This document shows, in pieces, positions 1 to 7,365 of a stretch of 64,000 bases of DNA. The notes below the pieces were generated by a model. It searched no databases and was not told where the DNA came from. It saw nothing but the letters and a program-made list of their open reading frames with translations. The DNA is from Azovibrio restrictus DSM 23866. Lineage in GTDB: Bacteria > Pseudomonadota > Gammaproteobacteria > Burkholderiales > Rhodocyclaceae. The stretch lies in the NCBI RefSeq assembly GCF_000429665.1, contig NZ_AUCH01000014.1, positions 1 through 64,000 on the forward strand, written 5' to 3'. Position 1 is the first letter of the stretch, and every line of letters begins with the position of its first letter. The position numbers and the translations under genes are program-made.

Positions 1-247
1 CATACGCTCGGATGTAGGCCGCCGGCAGCAACTTCACCGGGATGCCCAGTCGATTGAGCCAGCGCCCCCAGTGGTGGGCGGAGCCGCAGGCTTCCATCAC
101 CACCAGCCCAATGCTCCGGTTCTGGAACCAGCGCTCGAACTGGTGTCGGGTCAGCCGCTGCTGCTCGACAAGCTTCCAATTGCCATCTGCAATAGCGATT
201 TGGAATACACTCTTGGCCAGATCCACTGCAACGGTAGTAGCATGCAT
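1..247 (-). CDS. IS110/IS1111-family transposase, N-terminal part (runs off window)
   Basis: The reverse strand reads from an ATG at 247, preceded by a good ribosome binding site (AAAGGAGT at 253-260), and stays open to the window edge, giving about 82 residues. The start MHATTVAVDLAKSVFQIA and the later MEACGSAHHWGRW are typical of the DEDD (RuvC-like) N-terminal catalytic domain of IS110-family transposases; the Asp of VDLAK is the first catalytic acid. The resemblance is to the IS1111 branch, some members of which insert specifically into integron attC sites. The C-terminal domain with its Ser lies outside the window, so it cannot be said whether the element is intact. Confidence 0.85.
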   Translation of the reverse strand, partial: MHATTVAVDLAKSVFQIAIADGNWKLVEQQRLTRHQFERWFQNRSIGLVVMEACGSAHHWGRWLNRLGIPVKLLPAAYIRAY

Positions 248-422
248 TTCGGACTCCTTTCGTCGAAACCCGATCCCCATCCCCATGAGCACCGGAGGCG
301 CTTATTCCGCGCCAAAAAGACGGGGGAGTCCATCCCATCAGCCAAGGCAGCTCCCTTTGGTCGTTGGGCGCTGCGCGATAAAGCGTCACGCAGCGCTCCT
401 TACCTACAACGTTGGGGCTTGC
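248..422. other. Gap between transposase and HNH gene: probable insertion-element end plus recombination-site-like dyad
   Basis: No convincing gene. It should contain one end of the IS110-type element, but the exact boundary is not visible because such elements lack classical terminal repeats. At 363-369 stands GTTGGGC, a full match to the integron core GTTRRRY. The stretch 362-411 can fold: CGTTG (362-366) pairs with CAACG (407-411) and GCGCTGCG (368-375) pairs with CGCAGCGC (389-396). A second GTTGGGG follows at 411-417, six bases before the HNH start codon. This fits the 5' edge of a gene cassette, but is inference. Confidence 0.4.
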
Positions 423-1055
423 ATGAATAGGCGTATCTTTCTTGACCTGCCTTCAAAGGCCGATATCTTCGAATACTGGAAGGAACGGCTATTCAAGCAT
501 GGCCTACTCATTGACTGGTGCGAACCAAGTTGCTGGGTTTGTGGCTTCTCTTACGGCACTAAGTACGACATCAGGCGCTCGGATGCTAGTTGGGACGAAA
601 TTTACGAGTGCTGGGAGCGGATGCCGCTTCAACGGTGCCATATAGTTCCTCGATCGCTTGGTGGAGCCGACACAGTGGAAAATCTATTTCTCATGTGCCG
701 CGAATGCCACGATACCGCGCCGAATACAAACATCCCAGAAATATTCTTTGAATGGTCGCGTTCGCAACACTGGCAAAAGCGAGAACACGCCAAGGTCATT
801 CAAGCGCTGGAAGCGTTCTCCGTTCCCAAACGTGATTACCGGAAATTCATGCGAACCATGGAATCGCCGCTCTTTCAAGAATGGATGCAGGACAAAATCG
901 GCCTTCATTGGCCGCAATCAAACTACGCACCAAGGTCATCTCGTCTTACGCCAGCCACTATCGTCGGGCTTGTCGTGCACTATTTTCGCCAGCAACCGCA
1001 TGCCCCAACCCGGCGCTCAACCAGATCTGCGCGGAAAGCCGCGCAGGTCGGTTAG
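423..1055 (+). CDS. HNH endonuclease family protein (probable cassette gene)
   Basis: A 210-residue protein starting at ATG 423. It has CWVC near residue 40, then CHIVPRSLGG and an ENLFLMCRECH segment, i.e. the H-N-H metal/active-site core flanked by two CxxC zinc-binding pairs as in HNH nucleases. The role is presumably DNA cleavage, target unknown. Base composition is visibly less GC-rich than the genes from 3 kb onward, which suggests acquisition. The stop codon lies inside an attC-like dyad (1002-1069), the usual arrangement in an integron gene cassette. A longer reading from position 42 is rejected because its upstream part overlaps the transposase and has no family match. Confidence 0.7.
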   Translation: MNRRIFLDLPSKADIFEYWKERLFKHGLLIDWCEPSCWVCGFSYGTKYDIRRSDASWDEIYECWERMPLQRCHIVPRSLGGADTVENLFLMCRECHDTAPNTNIPEIFFEWSRSQHWQKREHAKVIQALEAFSVPKRDYRKFMRTMESPLFQEWMQDKIGLHWPQSNYAPRSSRLTPATIVGLVVHYFRQQPHAPTRRSTRSARKAAQVG

Positions 1056-1069
1056 CTCAAACCTTGGGC
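1002..1069. repeat. attC-like imperfect dyad at the end of the HNH gene
   Basis: Outer arms GCCCCAAC (1002-1009) and TTGGGC (1064-1069) and inner arms GCTCAACC (1015-1022) and GGTTAGC (1050-1056) enclose a GC stem (CTGCGCGG / CCGCGCAG). Paired outer and inner boxes with small mismatches are the layout of integron attC sites (R''-L''-L'-R'). The right outer box reads CTTGGGC instead of GTTRRRY, so the crossover base is not canonical. It could be a degenerate or inactive attC. Confidence 0.4.
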
Positions 1070-1072
1070 GTC

Positions 1073-1471
1073 ATGAGCAGCTACATCGAGAAAACTGGAA
1101 GGGCGCCGGACTTTCGGGTTGCGTACGAGCGGCTGCCTGCGCGGCAGCGCCTCTTTCAGCACATGCGCAGCAACGTGCATTGGGCTGCTGACCACGACCC
1201 CACTCGGCAATGGTCTATCTGGCCAGAGTTCGAGTCGGCGAAGCGCGAACCAATTCCTGAGAGCGACGAGCCTCTGGAGCGTAGTACCGCCACCATGTGG
1301 GTATTGTTCGACCAGCCAGAATACCGCCGGGATCTGAGGCAGTGGCTGCGCGTAGGTCAGGAGGGGTTCTTCATGGCCGGTGCTGAAAGAATCGCGCATT
1401 TCACTGTTCTGGAGCTTCTCGGCAGCGAAGCTGACGCCCAAATGACCTTAGACATCGAAAGTCACCCATGA
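1073..1471 (+). CDS. Hypothetical protein (probable cassette gene)
   Basis: 132 residues from ATG 1073, beginning MSSYIEKTGRAPDF, directly after the attC-like dyad. No family is recognised. It is soluble-looking, with no signal peptide or membrane helix. Its stop overlaps the next start in an ATGA (1468-1471), so the two genes are probably translationally coupled and travel together. The start has no strong ribosome binding site. Codon and base use resemble the HNH gene, not the downstream chromosome. Confidence 0.5.
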   Translation: MSSYIEKTGRAPDFRVAYERLPARQRLFQHMRSNVHWAADHDPTRQWSIWPEFESAKREPIPESDEPLERSTATMWVLFDQPEYRRDLRQWLRVGQEGFFMAGAERIAHFTVLELLGSEADAQMTLDIESHP

Positions 1472-1785
1472 AGCGCATCATGTACATCGAATGCAAAGCT
1501 CGCGGCCTGGACGGGGTTGCCCGCATTGGCTGGGTTGAGTTTTCACGCTCTACGCGTTCGTTCTACTACGGCGGTCGACGATTCGAGAAGACCAAGTCTG
1601 GTTACAAGTACAACTGCTTTGACGTTGAGACGGGGGAGAACTACTGGATATCAGGCCCAAAGAAGAACGGCCAAGACAAACTCTACGGGGGCGTCGTCGA
1701 AATTGATGAGGACGCAAGGGTTCAGTATTGGAGTGAAATTCGTAATGCCCCTGAGTTGGCACAACTTACCAGGTATCGGTCGTAA
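1468..1785 (+). CDS. Small conserved protein of a type common in integron cassettes
   Basis: 105 residues starting MKRIMYIECKARGLDG, with FYYGGRRFEK and ENYWISGPKKNGQDKLYGG. From memory, proteins with this start and the YWISGPKKNG segment are frequent in integron cassettes and genomic islands, and are sometimes mislabelled as DXP synthase. No biochemical function is known to me. It overlaps the preceding gene by four bases. It is rich in Tyr, Gly and Lys with no membrane segment, so it is likely a small cytoplasmic beta-rich protein. Confidence 0.65.
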   Translation: MKRIMYIECKARGLDGVARIGWVEFSRSTRSFYYGGRRFEKTKSGYKYNCFDVETGENYWISGPKKNGQDKLYGGVVEIDEDARVQYWSEIRNAPELAQLTRYRS

Positions 1786-1975
1786 GTCGATGCCTAGTAT
1801 TTCCGTCGAGAGGGACCGTACCATGTGCCAATGCTTCGTAAGCCCCCGGCAACCCCATCTATGAATTGACGCGTTAGACCGCGAAGATGGACACCCGCTC
1901 AGCGGCTCGACAAGTCAGGTGAGGCGGCCTATATTGCTCATGTGAGCCGATTGTTCGGATCAAAAGGAGATGTTC
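1786..1975. promoter_or_regulatory. Cassette end and toxin-antitoxin promoter region
   Basis: GTTAGAC at 1873-1879 matches the integron core GTTRRRY and could mark the end of the preceding cassette, but no convincing partner box was found upstream. Nearer the antitoxin gene, GCTCA (1936-1940) and TGAGC (1943-1947) form a short perfect dyad, a plausible site for autorepression by the antitoxin (inference). AAAAGGAG at 1962-1969 is the ribosome binding site for the start at 1976. No gene is seen here. Confidence 0.35.
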
Positions 1976-2491
1976 ATGCCATCCACGAATTCTGCCAGGG
2001 GGCTGCAGGACGCTGGGGCTGCTGAGCGGGTTTCTGCGGGTCAGCGCCAGGCTGGGCCGGGGGCCAGTCCCTATGTGCGGTTGTTCCGGGCCACCCCGTT
2101 CGAGCGTATCGACATCATCCGCCAGGGGGTTTCGGCGCATGAGGTGGTCGTGACCGGCGAGGCCATGGGAATTCCCAAGGAGCGGATGTTCAGCCTGCTG
2201 CGTTTCACGAGGGCCACCGTCAATCGGCGGCTCAAAGGCAGCGAGACTTTGCCCAGCGAGTATTCGGAACGGATCATCGGCTTGCAAAAGCTGATCGGCC
2301 AGGTGGAGGTCATGGTGGCCGAGTCCGGCGATCCCACCGGTTTCAACGCGGCGCACTGGGTTGCCGAATGGCTGGAAACGCCGATGCCTGCCCTCAATCA
2401 GGCGCGACCGGCTGAGTTCATGGACACCATGGAGGGACAGGAGCTGGTTTCCTCCCTGCTGGACAAGATGCAGTCGGGAGCCTATGCATGA
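1976..2491 (+). CDS. Xre/MbcA/ParS-type antitoxin (DUF2384)
   Basis: 171 residues. The C-terminal third (FNAAHWVAEWLETPMPALN followed by FMDTMEGQELVSSLLDKMQ) is the DUF2384 toxin-binding region of ParS/MbcA antitoxins. The middle, around GIPKERMFSLLRFTRATVNRRLKG, is the Xre-like helix-turn-helix. Such antitoxins bind the RES toxin and repress their own operon. The ATG at 1970 touches the ribosome binding site, so 1976 is preferred (six-base spacing). The stop overlaps the toxin start by four bases. Confidence 0.88.
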   Translation: MPSTNSARGLQDAGAAERVSAGQRQAGPGASPYVRLFRATPFERIDIIRQGVSAHEVVVTGEAMGIPKERMFSLLRFTRATVNRRLKGSETLPSEYSERIIGLQKLIGQVEVMVAESGDPTGFNAAHWVAEWLETPMPALNQARPAEFMDTMEGQELVSSLLDKMQSGAYA

Positions 2492-2964
2492 TCGAAACCT
2501 GGCGCATCGCTACGGATACGCCGGATTACACGTCCGATGATATGACGGGAGCCGGGGCCAAGATGACGGGGGGGCGCTGGAATCGTAAAGGCAACGCCGT
2601 GTTGTATACCTCCAGCAGCCGGGCCCTGGCCTGTCTGGAAACTGTGGTGCATTTGCGGGCCGGGGGCCTGCCCCTTAATCGTTATCTGGTGCGGATGGAG
2701 ATTCCGGAGGAGCTGTGGTCGCAGCGCCTGAGCCTGACTGAAGCGACTGCGCCGGTGGGCTGGGATGCCCTTCCGGTCGGCCAGGTGAGTCTGGATGTTG
2801 GCGACCGGTGGCTGGGGGGCGGGGCGAGTTGCTTGCTTGAGGTGCCTTCCATCATCGTGCCGGAGGAATTGAATGTGCTGATCAATCCCGCCCATCCCGA
2901 CGCCGTCCGGATCAGGGCGGTGAAGGTGCGCCGGTGGCGTTACGACGGCCGGCTGCTGTCCTGA
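2488..2964 (+). CDS. RES-domain toxin
   Basis: 158 residues with the RES family hallmarks: an N-terminal arginine in WRIA, the GGRWNRKGNAVLYTSSSRALACLE stretch with the second conserved arginine (split here around residues 29-52), and a serine-containing ending near DAVRIRAVKVRRWRYDGRLL. RES toxins such as MbcT, ParT and Xre-RES members degrade or modify NAD+ and halt growth; ParT ADP-ribosylates a target. It is coupled by ATGA overlap to the antitoxin upstream, the usual order. The length is typical and all expected segments are present, so the toxin is probably functional. Confidence 0.9.
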   Translation: MIETWRIATDTPDYTSDDMTGAGAKMTGGRWNRKGNAVLYTSSSRALACLETVVHLRAGGLPLNRYLVRMEIPEELWSQRLSLTEATAPVGWDALPVGQVSLDVGDRWLGGGASCLLEVPSIIVPEELNVLINPAHPDAVRIRAVKVRRWRYDGRLLS

Positions 2965-3027
2965 GCGCCTGGTCTTCTGCTGCCGGACTCGGGCCAGCTG
3001 TTTTTCGGCGCTGGTGCCACAAAGCAA

Positions 3028-3050
3028 AACGCCTCCACTCGGGAGGCGTT
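3028..3050. terminator. Bidirectional terminator between RES toxin and cysN
   Basis: Perfect nine-base stem AACGCCTCC (3028-3036) / GGAGGCGTT (3042-3050) with a five-base loop. Read on the minus strand it is followed by TTTTGCTTTG, serving cysN; it also lies just after the toxin gene. Confidence 0.8.
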
Positions 3051-3074
3051 CTGCTTACCTGTGGCTGATGCCTC

Positions 3075-4343
3075 TTACAGGATCATCCCCGCGCCCACCG
3101 TGTTGTTGTTGCTCTCATCGATGATGATGAAGGCGCCGGTGCTGCGGTTTGCCTTGTAGGGGTCGGCGAACAGGGGGTGGGCGAGCTTGAACTGGACCTG
3201 GGCGATGTCGTTCATGGCCAGTTTTTCCGCCGGGAGCTTTTCCTGGGTGTTCACGTCCAGCCGGTGGTCGATGGCGGCCAGTTTGGCTTTCACTTCCCGG
3301 GTGGTGTGGCGGATCAGGTAGGTGCGGGCCCGGTCCATGGGGGTTTCGGCCAGCCAGCAGACGGTGGCGCTGATCTGCTTGACCGGGGTGGGGGCCTCGT
3401 CGGTCTTGACGATCATGTCGCCCCGGGAGACGTCGATTTCGTCCGCCAGCAGCAGGGTCACCGATTGTTCGGTGATGGCGCTGCCGATGTCCCGGCCGCC
3501 CAGCTGCACGGCCTTGACGGTGGTGCTGAGGCCCGAGGGCAGCACGGTGACGGCGTCGCCCACGGCGATGGCGCCGGATTCCACCTGGCCCATGAAGCCC
3601 CGGTAGTCGTGCAGTTCCGGGTTGGCGGAGTCCTGGGGCCGGCAGACATACTGGACCGGGAAGCGGAAGGGTTCGGCGTGTTCCGTGTGGGCGGCGGGGG
3701 CGGCTTCCAGGATCTGGATCAGGGTGGGGCCGTCGTACCAGGCCAGTGCTTCGCCCCGTTCCACCACCATGTCGCCGTTGAGGGCGGAGAGGGGGATGAA
3801 GCGCACGTCTTCAATGCCCTGGCGGGCGGCGAATTCCAGGTAGTCGGCCTTGATCTTCTCGTACACCGCCTGGTCGTAATCCACCAGGTCCATCTTGTTG
3901 ATGGCCACCAGCAGGTGGGGAATGCCCACCAGGTGGGCCAGGGTGGAGTGGCGCTTGGTCTGGGTCAGCACGCCCTTCCGGGCATCCACCAGGATGATGG
4001 CCAGGTTGGCGGTGGAGGCGGCGGTGACCATGTTGCGGGTGTACTGCTCGTGGCCCGGGGCGTCGGCGATGATGTACTTGCGCGTGCCGGTACTGAAGTA
4101 GCGGTAGGCCACGTCGATGGTGATGCCCTGTTCCCGCTCGGCCTGCAGGCCGTCGGTGAGGAGTGACAGGTCCACCGCGCCCAGGCCGCGCTTTTGCGAG
4201 GTCTTTTCGATGGCGGAGAGGGTGTCGGCCAGGATGGCCTTGGTGTCGTACAGCAGGCGGCCGATCAGGGTGCTCTTGCCGTCATCGACGCTGCCGCAGG
4301 TGAGAAAGCGCAGCAGGCCGTGGTCTTCAATGTGTGTAGTCAT
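3075..4343 (-). CDS. cysN: Sulfate adenylyltransferase subunit 1, GTPase CysN
   Basis: 422 residues, a translation-factor-like GTPase: P-loop GSVDDGKST at residues 17-25, DAPGHEQY (G3) and NKMD (G4), then two beta-barrel domains. With CysD it makes adenosine 5'-phosphosulfate from ATP and sulfate, using GTP hydrolysis to drive the reaction, the first step of assimilatory sulfate reduction. No CysC (APS kinase) domain is fused at the C-terminus, so it is the single-function form. It lies downstream of cysD on the same strand, separated by an 83-base gap filled with a repeat element. Confidence 0.96.
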   Translation of the reverse strand: MTTHIEDHGLLRFLTCGSVDDGKSTLIGRLLYDTKAILADTLSAIEKTSQKRGLGAVDLSLLTDGLQAEREQGITIDVAYRYFSTGTRKYIIADAPGHEQYTRNMVTAASTANLAIILVDARKGVLTQTKRHSTLAHLVGIPHLLVAINKMDLVDYDQAVYEKIKADYLEFAARQGIEDVRFIPLSALNGDMVVERGEALAWYDGPTLIQILEAAPAAHTEHAEPFRFPVQYVCRPQDSANPELHDYRGFMGQVESGAIAVGDAVTVLPSGLSTTVKAVQLGGRDIGSAITEQSVTLLLADEIDVSRGDMIVKTDEAPTPVKQISATVCWLAETPMDRARTYLIRHTTREVKAKLAAIDHRLDVNTQEKLPAEKLAMNDIAQVQFKLAHPLFADPYKANRSTGAFIIIDESNNNTVGAGMIL

Positions 4344-4344
4344 G

Positions 4345-4420
4345 GGAGTCGAGAGTCGAGAGTTGGGGAGTCGAGAGTGAGTGGCGTCGTTCTCGACTCT
4401 CCACTCATCTCTCTCGACTG
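4345..4420. repeat. GTCGAGAG repeat hairpin between cysD and cysN
   Basis: The left half carries three copies of GTCGAGAG (around 4347-4377); the right half carries the complement (CTCGACT at about 4392 and 4413). The unit AGTCGAGAGT and its inverse give a potential long imperfect hairpin in the cysDN mRNA. Related sequence occurs at 31532-31700. It probably belongs to an interspersed repeat family, perhaps modulating expression within the operon; function unknown. Confidence 0.7.
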
Positions 4421-4426
4421 CTTCAG

Positions 4427-5365
4427 TTAGAAATAGCCTTCTTTCTTGCGTTGTTCCATGGAGGCCTCGGAGGTCTGGTCGTCCAGACGGGTGGCACCCC
4501 GTTCGGTGATGGTGGTGGTGGCGGTTTCCACCACGATCTTTTCCACCGTGTCGGCATCGGATTCCACCGGGGCGGTGCAGGAGATGTCGCCCACGGTGCG
4601 GAAGCGCACCTGCAGCTCGACGATCGCTTCACCGGCCTTGGGCAGGTTGGTGAGCTCGCCGGAAACCAGCGGCACATTCACTGGCACGATGGCGCCGCCG
4701 CGGATCACCACGGGCCGCTGGTGGGCGAAGTAGATGCTGGGGAGCTCCAGCTTTTCCCGCTCGATGTACTGCCACACGTCCATTTCCGTCCAGTTGGAAA
4801 TGGGGAAGGCGCGGATGTTCTCGCCCTTGTGGGCCCGGGCGTTGTAGAGGTTCCACAGCTCGGGGCGCTGGTTCTTCGGGTCCCATTGGCCGAACTCGTC
4901 GCGGAAGCTCATGATGCGCTCCTTGGCCCGGGCCTTTTCCTCGTCCCGGCGGGCGCCGCCGATGCAGCAGTCGAAACCGAATTCCTCGATGGCTTCGAGG
5001 AGCGTCACCGACTGGTGCTTGTTGCGGGATTCGCCCTCATGCTTCAGCACTACGGTGCCGCGCTTCATGGAATCTTCCACGGAGCGCACGATCAGGCGCT
5101 CGCCCAGCTCGGCGGCGCGCTTGTCGCGGAAGGCGACCACTTCCTGGTAGTTGTGGCCGGTGTCGATGTGCATCAGGGGGAAGGGGAACTTGCCGGGGCG
5201 AAAGGCTTTTTCGGCGATGCGCAGCATGCAGATGGAGTCCTTGCCGCCGGAGAACAGCAGCACCGGATTGGCGCACTGGCCGGCCACTTCGCGCATGATG
5301 TGGATGGCCTCGGCTTCGAGCCAGTCCAGATGGGAAAGGGGTTGTTGCGTCAGGGTCGCGCTCAT
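4427..5365 (-). CDS. cysD: Sulfate adenylyltransferase subunit 2, CysD
   Basis: 312 residues, the adenylyl-transferring subunit of ATP sulfurylase. It has the PP-loop SGGKDS near residue 40, the CCIGGARRDEEKARAKER segment and FPISNWTEMDVWQYI, all characteristic of the CysD branch of PAPS-reductase-like proteins. It is the first gene of a cysDN operon; the partner is cysN downstream. The length and ending (EQRKKEGYF) match the family. Confidence 0.96.
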   Translation of the reverse strand: MSATLTQQPLSHLDWLEAEAIHIMREVAGQCANPVLLFSGGKDSICMLRIAEKAFRPGKFPFPLMHIDTGHNYQEVVAFRDKRAAELGERLIVRSVEDSMKRGTVVLKHEGESRNKHQSVTLLEAIEEFGFDCCIGGARRDEEKARAKERIMSFRDEFGQWDPKNQRPELWNLYNARAHKGENIRAFPISNWTEMDVWQYIEREKLELPSIYFAHQRPVVIRGGAIVPVNVPLVSGELTNLPKAGEAIVELQVRFRTVGDISCTAPVESDADTVEKIVVETATTTITERGATRLDDQTSEASMEQRKKEGYF

Positions 5366-5477
5366 GGAAATTCAGTCCGACATGGGGATGGAGGGCATTC
5401 TACTAGGGGCTTAATAATCGATTAAGAATTCTTTTATATCTTTATAGCGCATCTGGTTATAAAGCCTTCGGGGAGCA
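5366..5477 (-). promoter_or_regulatory. AT-rich upstream region of cysDN
   Basis: About 110 bases, strikingly AT-rich for this genome, with the palindrome AAGAATTCTT and a nearby TAATCGATTA inside 5410-5435, and several TATA-like runs (minus strand CTATAAAGATATAAAAG). This is the expected place for the cysD promoter and for a CysB-type activator site, but no CysB consensus can be assigned by eye. Confidence 0.35.
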
Positions 5478-6518
5478 TCAGGGCGCCGGGTTGCTGTGGC
5501 TCAGGTGGATCTGCTCGATGGCGGCTGCCAGTTCCGGGCTGAGCGGCCGGCTGCAGGCTTCCAGGTTTTCTTCCAGTTGGGCCCGGGTGGAAGCCCCAAT
5601 GATGGCGCTGGTGACGAAGGGGCGGGAGGTCACGAAGGCCAGGGCCAGTTGGGTGGGGCTGAGGCCGTGCTGGCGGGCCAACGCGGCGTAGGCACTCACT
5701 GCCAGGGGGACGCCGGGCTTTTCGTAACGCTGGCCGAAATGAGGGAACAGGGTGATCCGCCCCTGGGCCAGGGGGTTGTCCAGGTACTTGCCGGTCAAGT
5801 GGCCGAAGCCCAGCACCGAATAGGCGAGCAGGCCTACCTGCTCCCGCCAGCAGACCTCGTCCAGGCCGTATTCGAACTTGCGGTTCAAGAGGCTGTAGGC
5901 GTTCTGGGTGGAGGCGATGGCGGGCAGGCCGTGTTCCTTGGCCAGCCGCATGAATTCCATGATGCCCCAGGGATGCTCGTTGGAGACGCCGATGGCGCGC
6001 ACCTTGCCTTCCTTCACCAGTTCCCCCAGGGCCAGCAGCTGCTCCAGCATGGGGGTGCAGTCCCGTTCCGTATCCGGGTTGAACTGCCACTGGCCGAACA
6101 TGGGCTGATTGCGTTCCGGCCAGTGCAGCTGGTAGAGGTCGATGTAGTCGGTGCGCAGGCGCTGGAGCGAACCCTCCAGGGCGCTGCGGATGTTGTCCCG
6201 GTCCATGGCCCGGGGGCCGCCGCGAATCCAGCCCATGCCCCGGGCGGGGCCGGCCACCTTGGTGGCGAGAATGATCCGCTCCCGGGGCTGGCGCGCCAGC
6301 CAGTTGCCGACGATGGTTTCCGTGGCACCGCTGGTTTCCGCCCGGGGCGGCACCGGGTACATCTCGGCGGTATCGATGAAGTTGATGCCCCGGGCCAGGG
6401 CCAGGTCCAGCTGGGCATGGGCTTCGGCTTTCGCCGTCTGCTGGCCGAAGGTCATGGTGCCCAGGCAGAGGGAGGGAACGGTCAGGCCGGAAGTGCCGAG
6501 GGGACGATGTTGCAGCAT
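5478..6518 (-). CDS. Aldo/keto reductase, Tas-like
   Basis: 346 residues, a complete (alpha/beta)8 aldo/keto reductase. The catalytic tetrad is visible: Asp and Tyr in FIDTAEMY, Lys in ILATK, His in YQLHWPERN. NADPH-binding features are near the C-terminus (SAIIGASTRAQLEENL). The insertion after the active-site Tyr (PVPPRAETSGATE) is typical of the Tas/YhdN subgroup. It probably reduces aldehydes or ketones with NADPH in the cytoplasm; the substrate is unknown. A GAGATTCCC-like ribosome binding site precedes the start. It lies upstream of cysD on the same strand but 112 bases away, so is likely separate. Confidence 0.92.
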   Translation of the reverse strand: MLQHRPLGTSGLTVPSLCLGTMTFGQQTAKAEAHAQLDLALARGINFIDTAEMYPVPPRAETSGATETIVGNWLARQPRERIILATKVAGPARGMGWIRGGPRAMDRDNIRSALEGSLQRLRTDYIDLYQLHWPERNQPMFGQWQFNPDTERDCTPMLEQLLALGELVKEGKVRAIGVSNEHPWGIMEFMRLAKEHGLPAIASTQNAYSLLNRKFEYGLDEVCWREQVGLLAYSVLGFGHLTGKYLDNPLAQGRITLFPHFGQRYEKPGVPLAVSAYAALARQHGLSPTQLALAFVTSRPFVTSAIIGASTRAQLEENLEACSRPLSPELAAAIEQIHLSHSNPAP

Positions 6519-6616
6519 GGGAATCTCCAGAAGATGAGGCTGCCAGCCTATGAAAAGCCTGGCCTCGGGGCAATCGGTAATGGCTGTGGTAATGGCTGTA
6601 ATGGCCGCAGGGCGCT

Positions 6617-7195
6617 TCAGCCTCGGGGCAGGCGGGCGATGATGGCTTCCACCTGACGCCGGTGGGCCAGGGTGTGGATGGCCACCAGGGCGTGCCAGCC
6701 CCGCAGGTCCAGGGGACCGAACCAGGGGTGGGCGTGGCGTCGACCGGAGGCGGGCCGGGCCTGGGCGCTCCAGTCCAGGTAGGCCCGGGCGGCGGCGCGG
6801 AACCGTTCGGCCTGCTCGGGGCCGGCGCCGGGGTCGGGTTTCACCTCGGCGATGCGCACTTCCCGGTCGAAATCCTGGTCCCGGGCCAGCGTTCTGGACA
6901 GCTGCAGGATGCCGGAATCCACGATGTCCAGATGCTGCAGCACCATGTACACCGACCAGTGCCGGCTGCTGTCCTCCAGCCCGGTCAGTCGCGGCGTCAG
7001 CACCTGCCGGCGGCCCTGGTCCGCATCCAGGCGGGCCGCCAGGGCCAGAATCTTGTCCGTTTCGGCGGCGATCCAGCGGTTCAGGGTCGCCGGGGAGAGG
7101 CTGGCCCGCAGGGTCTGCAGCACGGCGCTGGAGACCTGGCGTTCCAGCCAGGGCAGGCCGGCACCGGGGCGCTCCAGCTTGATTTGATCGCTCAT
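6617..7195 (-). CDS. DinB-like putative metal-dependent protein
   Basis: 192 residues when started at ATG 7195 (MSDQIKLERPG). Histidines in QHLDIVDSG and in the C-terminal IHTLAHRRQVEAII helix match the three-His metal site of the DinB/YfiT four-helix fold, although the overall match is loose. Members include DNA-damage-induced proteins and thiol-dependent transferases; no substrate can be named. An alternative upstream ATG at 7222 would add nine residues. It is divergent from the pseudouridine synthase gene. Confidence 0.6.
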   Translation of the reverse strand: MSDQIKLERPGAGLPWLERQVSSAVLQTLRASLSPATLNRWIAAETDKILALAARLDADQGRRQVLTPRLTGLEDSSRHWSVYMVLQHLDIVDSGILQLSRTLARDQDFDREVRIAEVKPDPGAGPEQAERFRAAARAYLDWSAQARPASGRRHAHPWFGPLDLRGWHALVAIHTLAHRRQVEAIIARLPRG

Positions 7196-7365
7196 GGTTT
7201 CGTCCGGGGTGAGGAAGGGCATAGGATGCGGTGTCGGCGGGCCGGGCGCAAGTTTGGCGCCATGTTCCGGGTATTTGCCCCCAGGCACGGCCGGCCGGCG
7301 CTGCCCTGTCGGCGCCAGGCGCCTCCGGCTACAATGCCAACCCCCTGCGCAACCTGGTCTGCCCC

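Noticed and set aside
362..417. Complete attC site
   Set aside because: One strong GTTRRRY core and good dyads, but the paired boxes are in the wrong order for a whole attC; reported only as a possible broken or flanking site.
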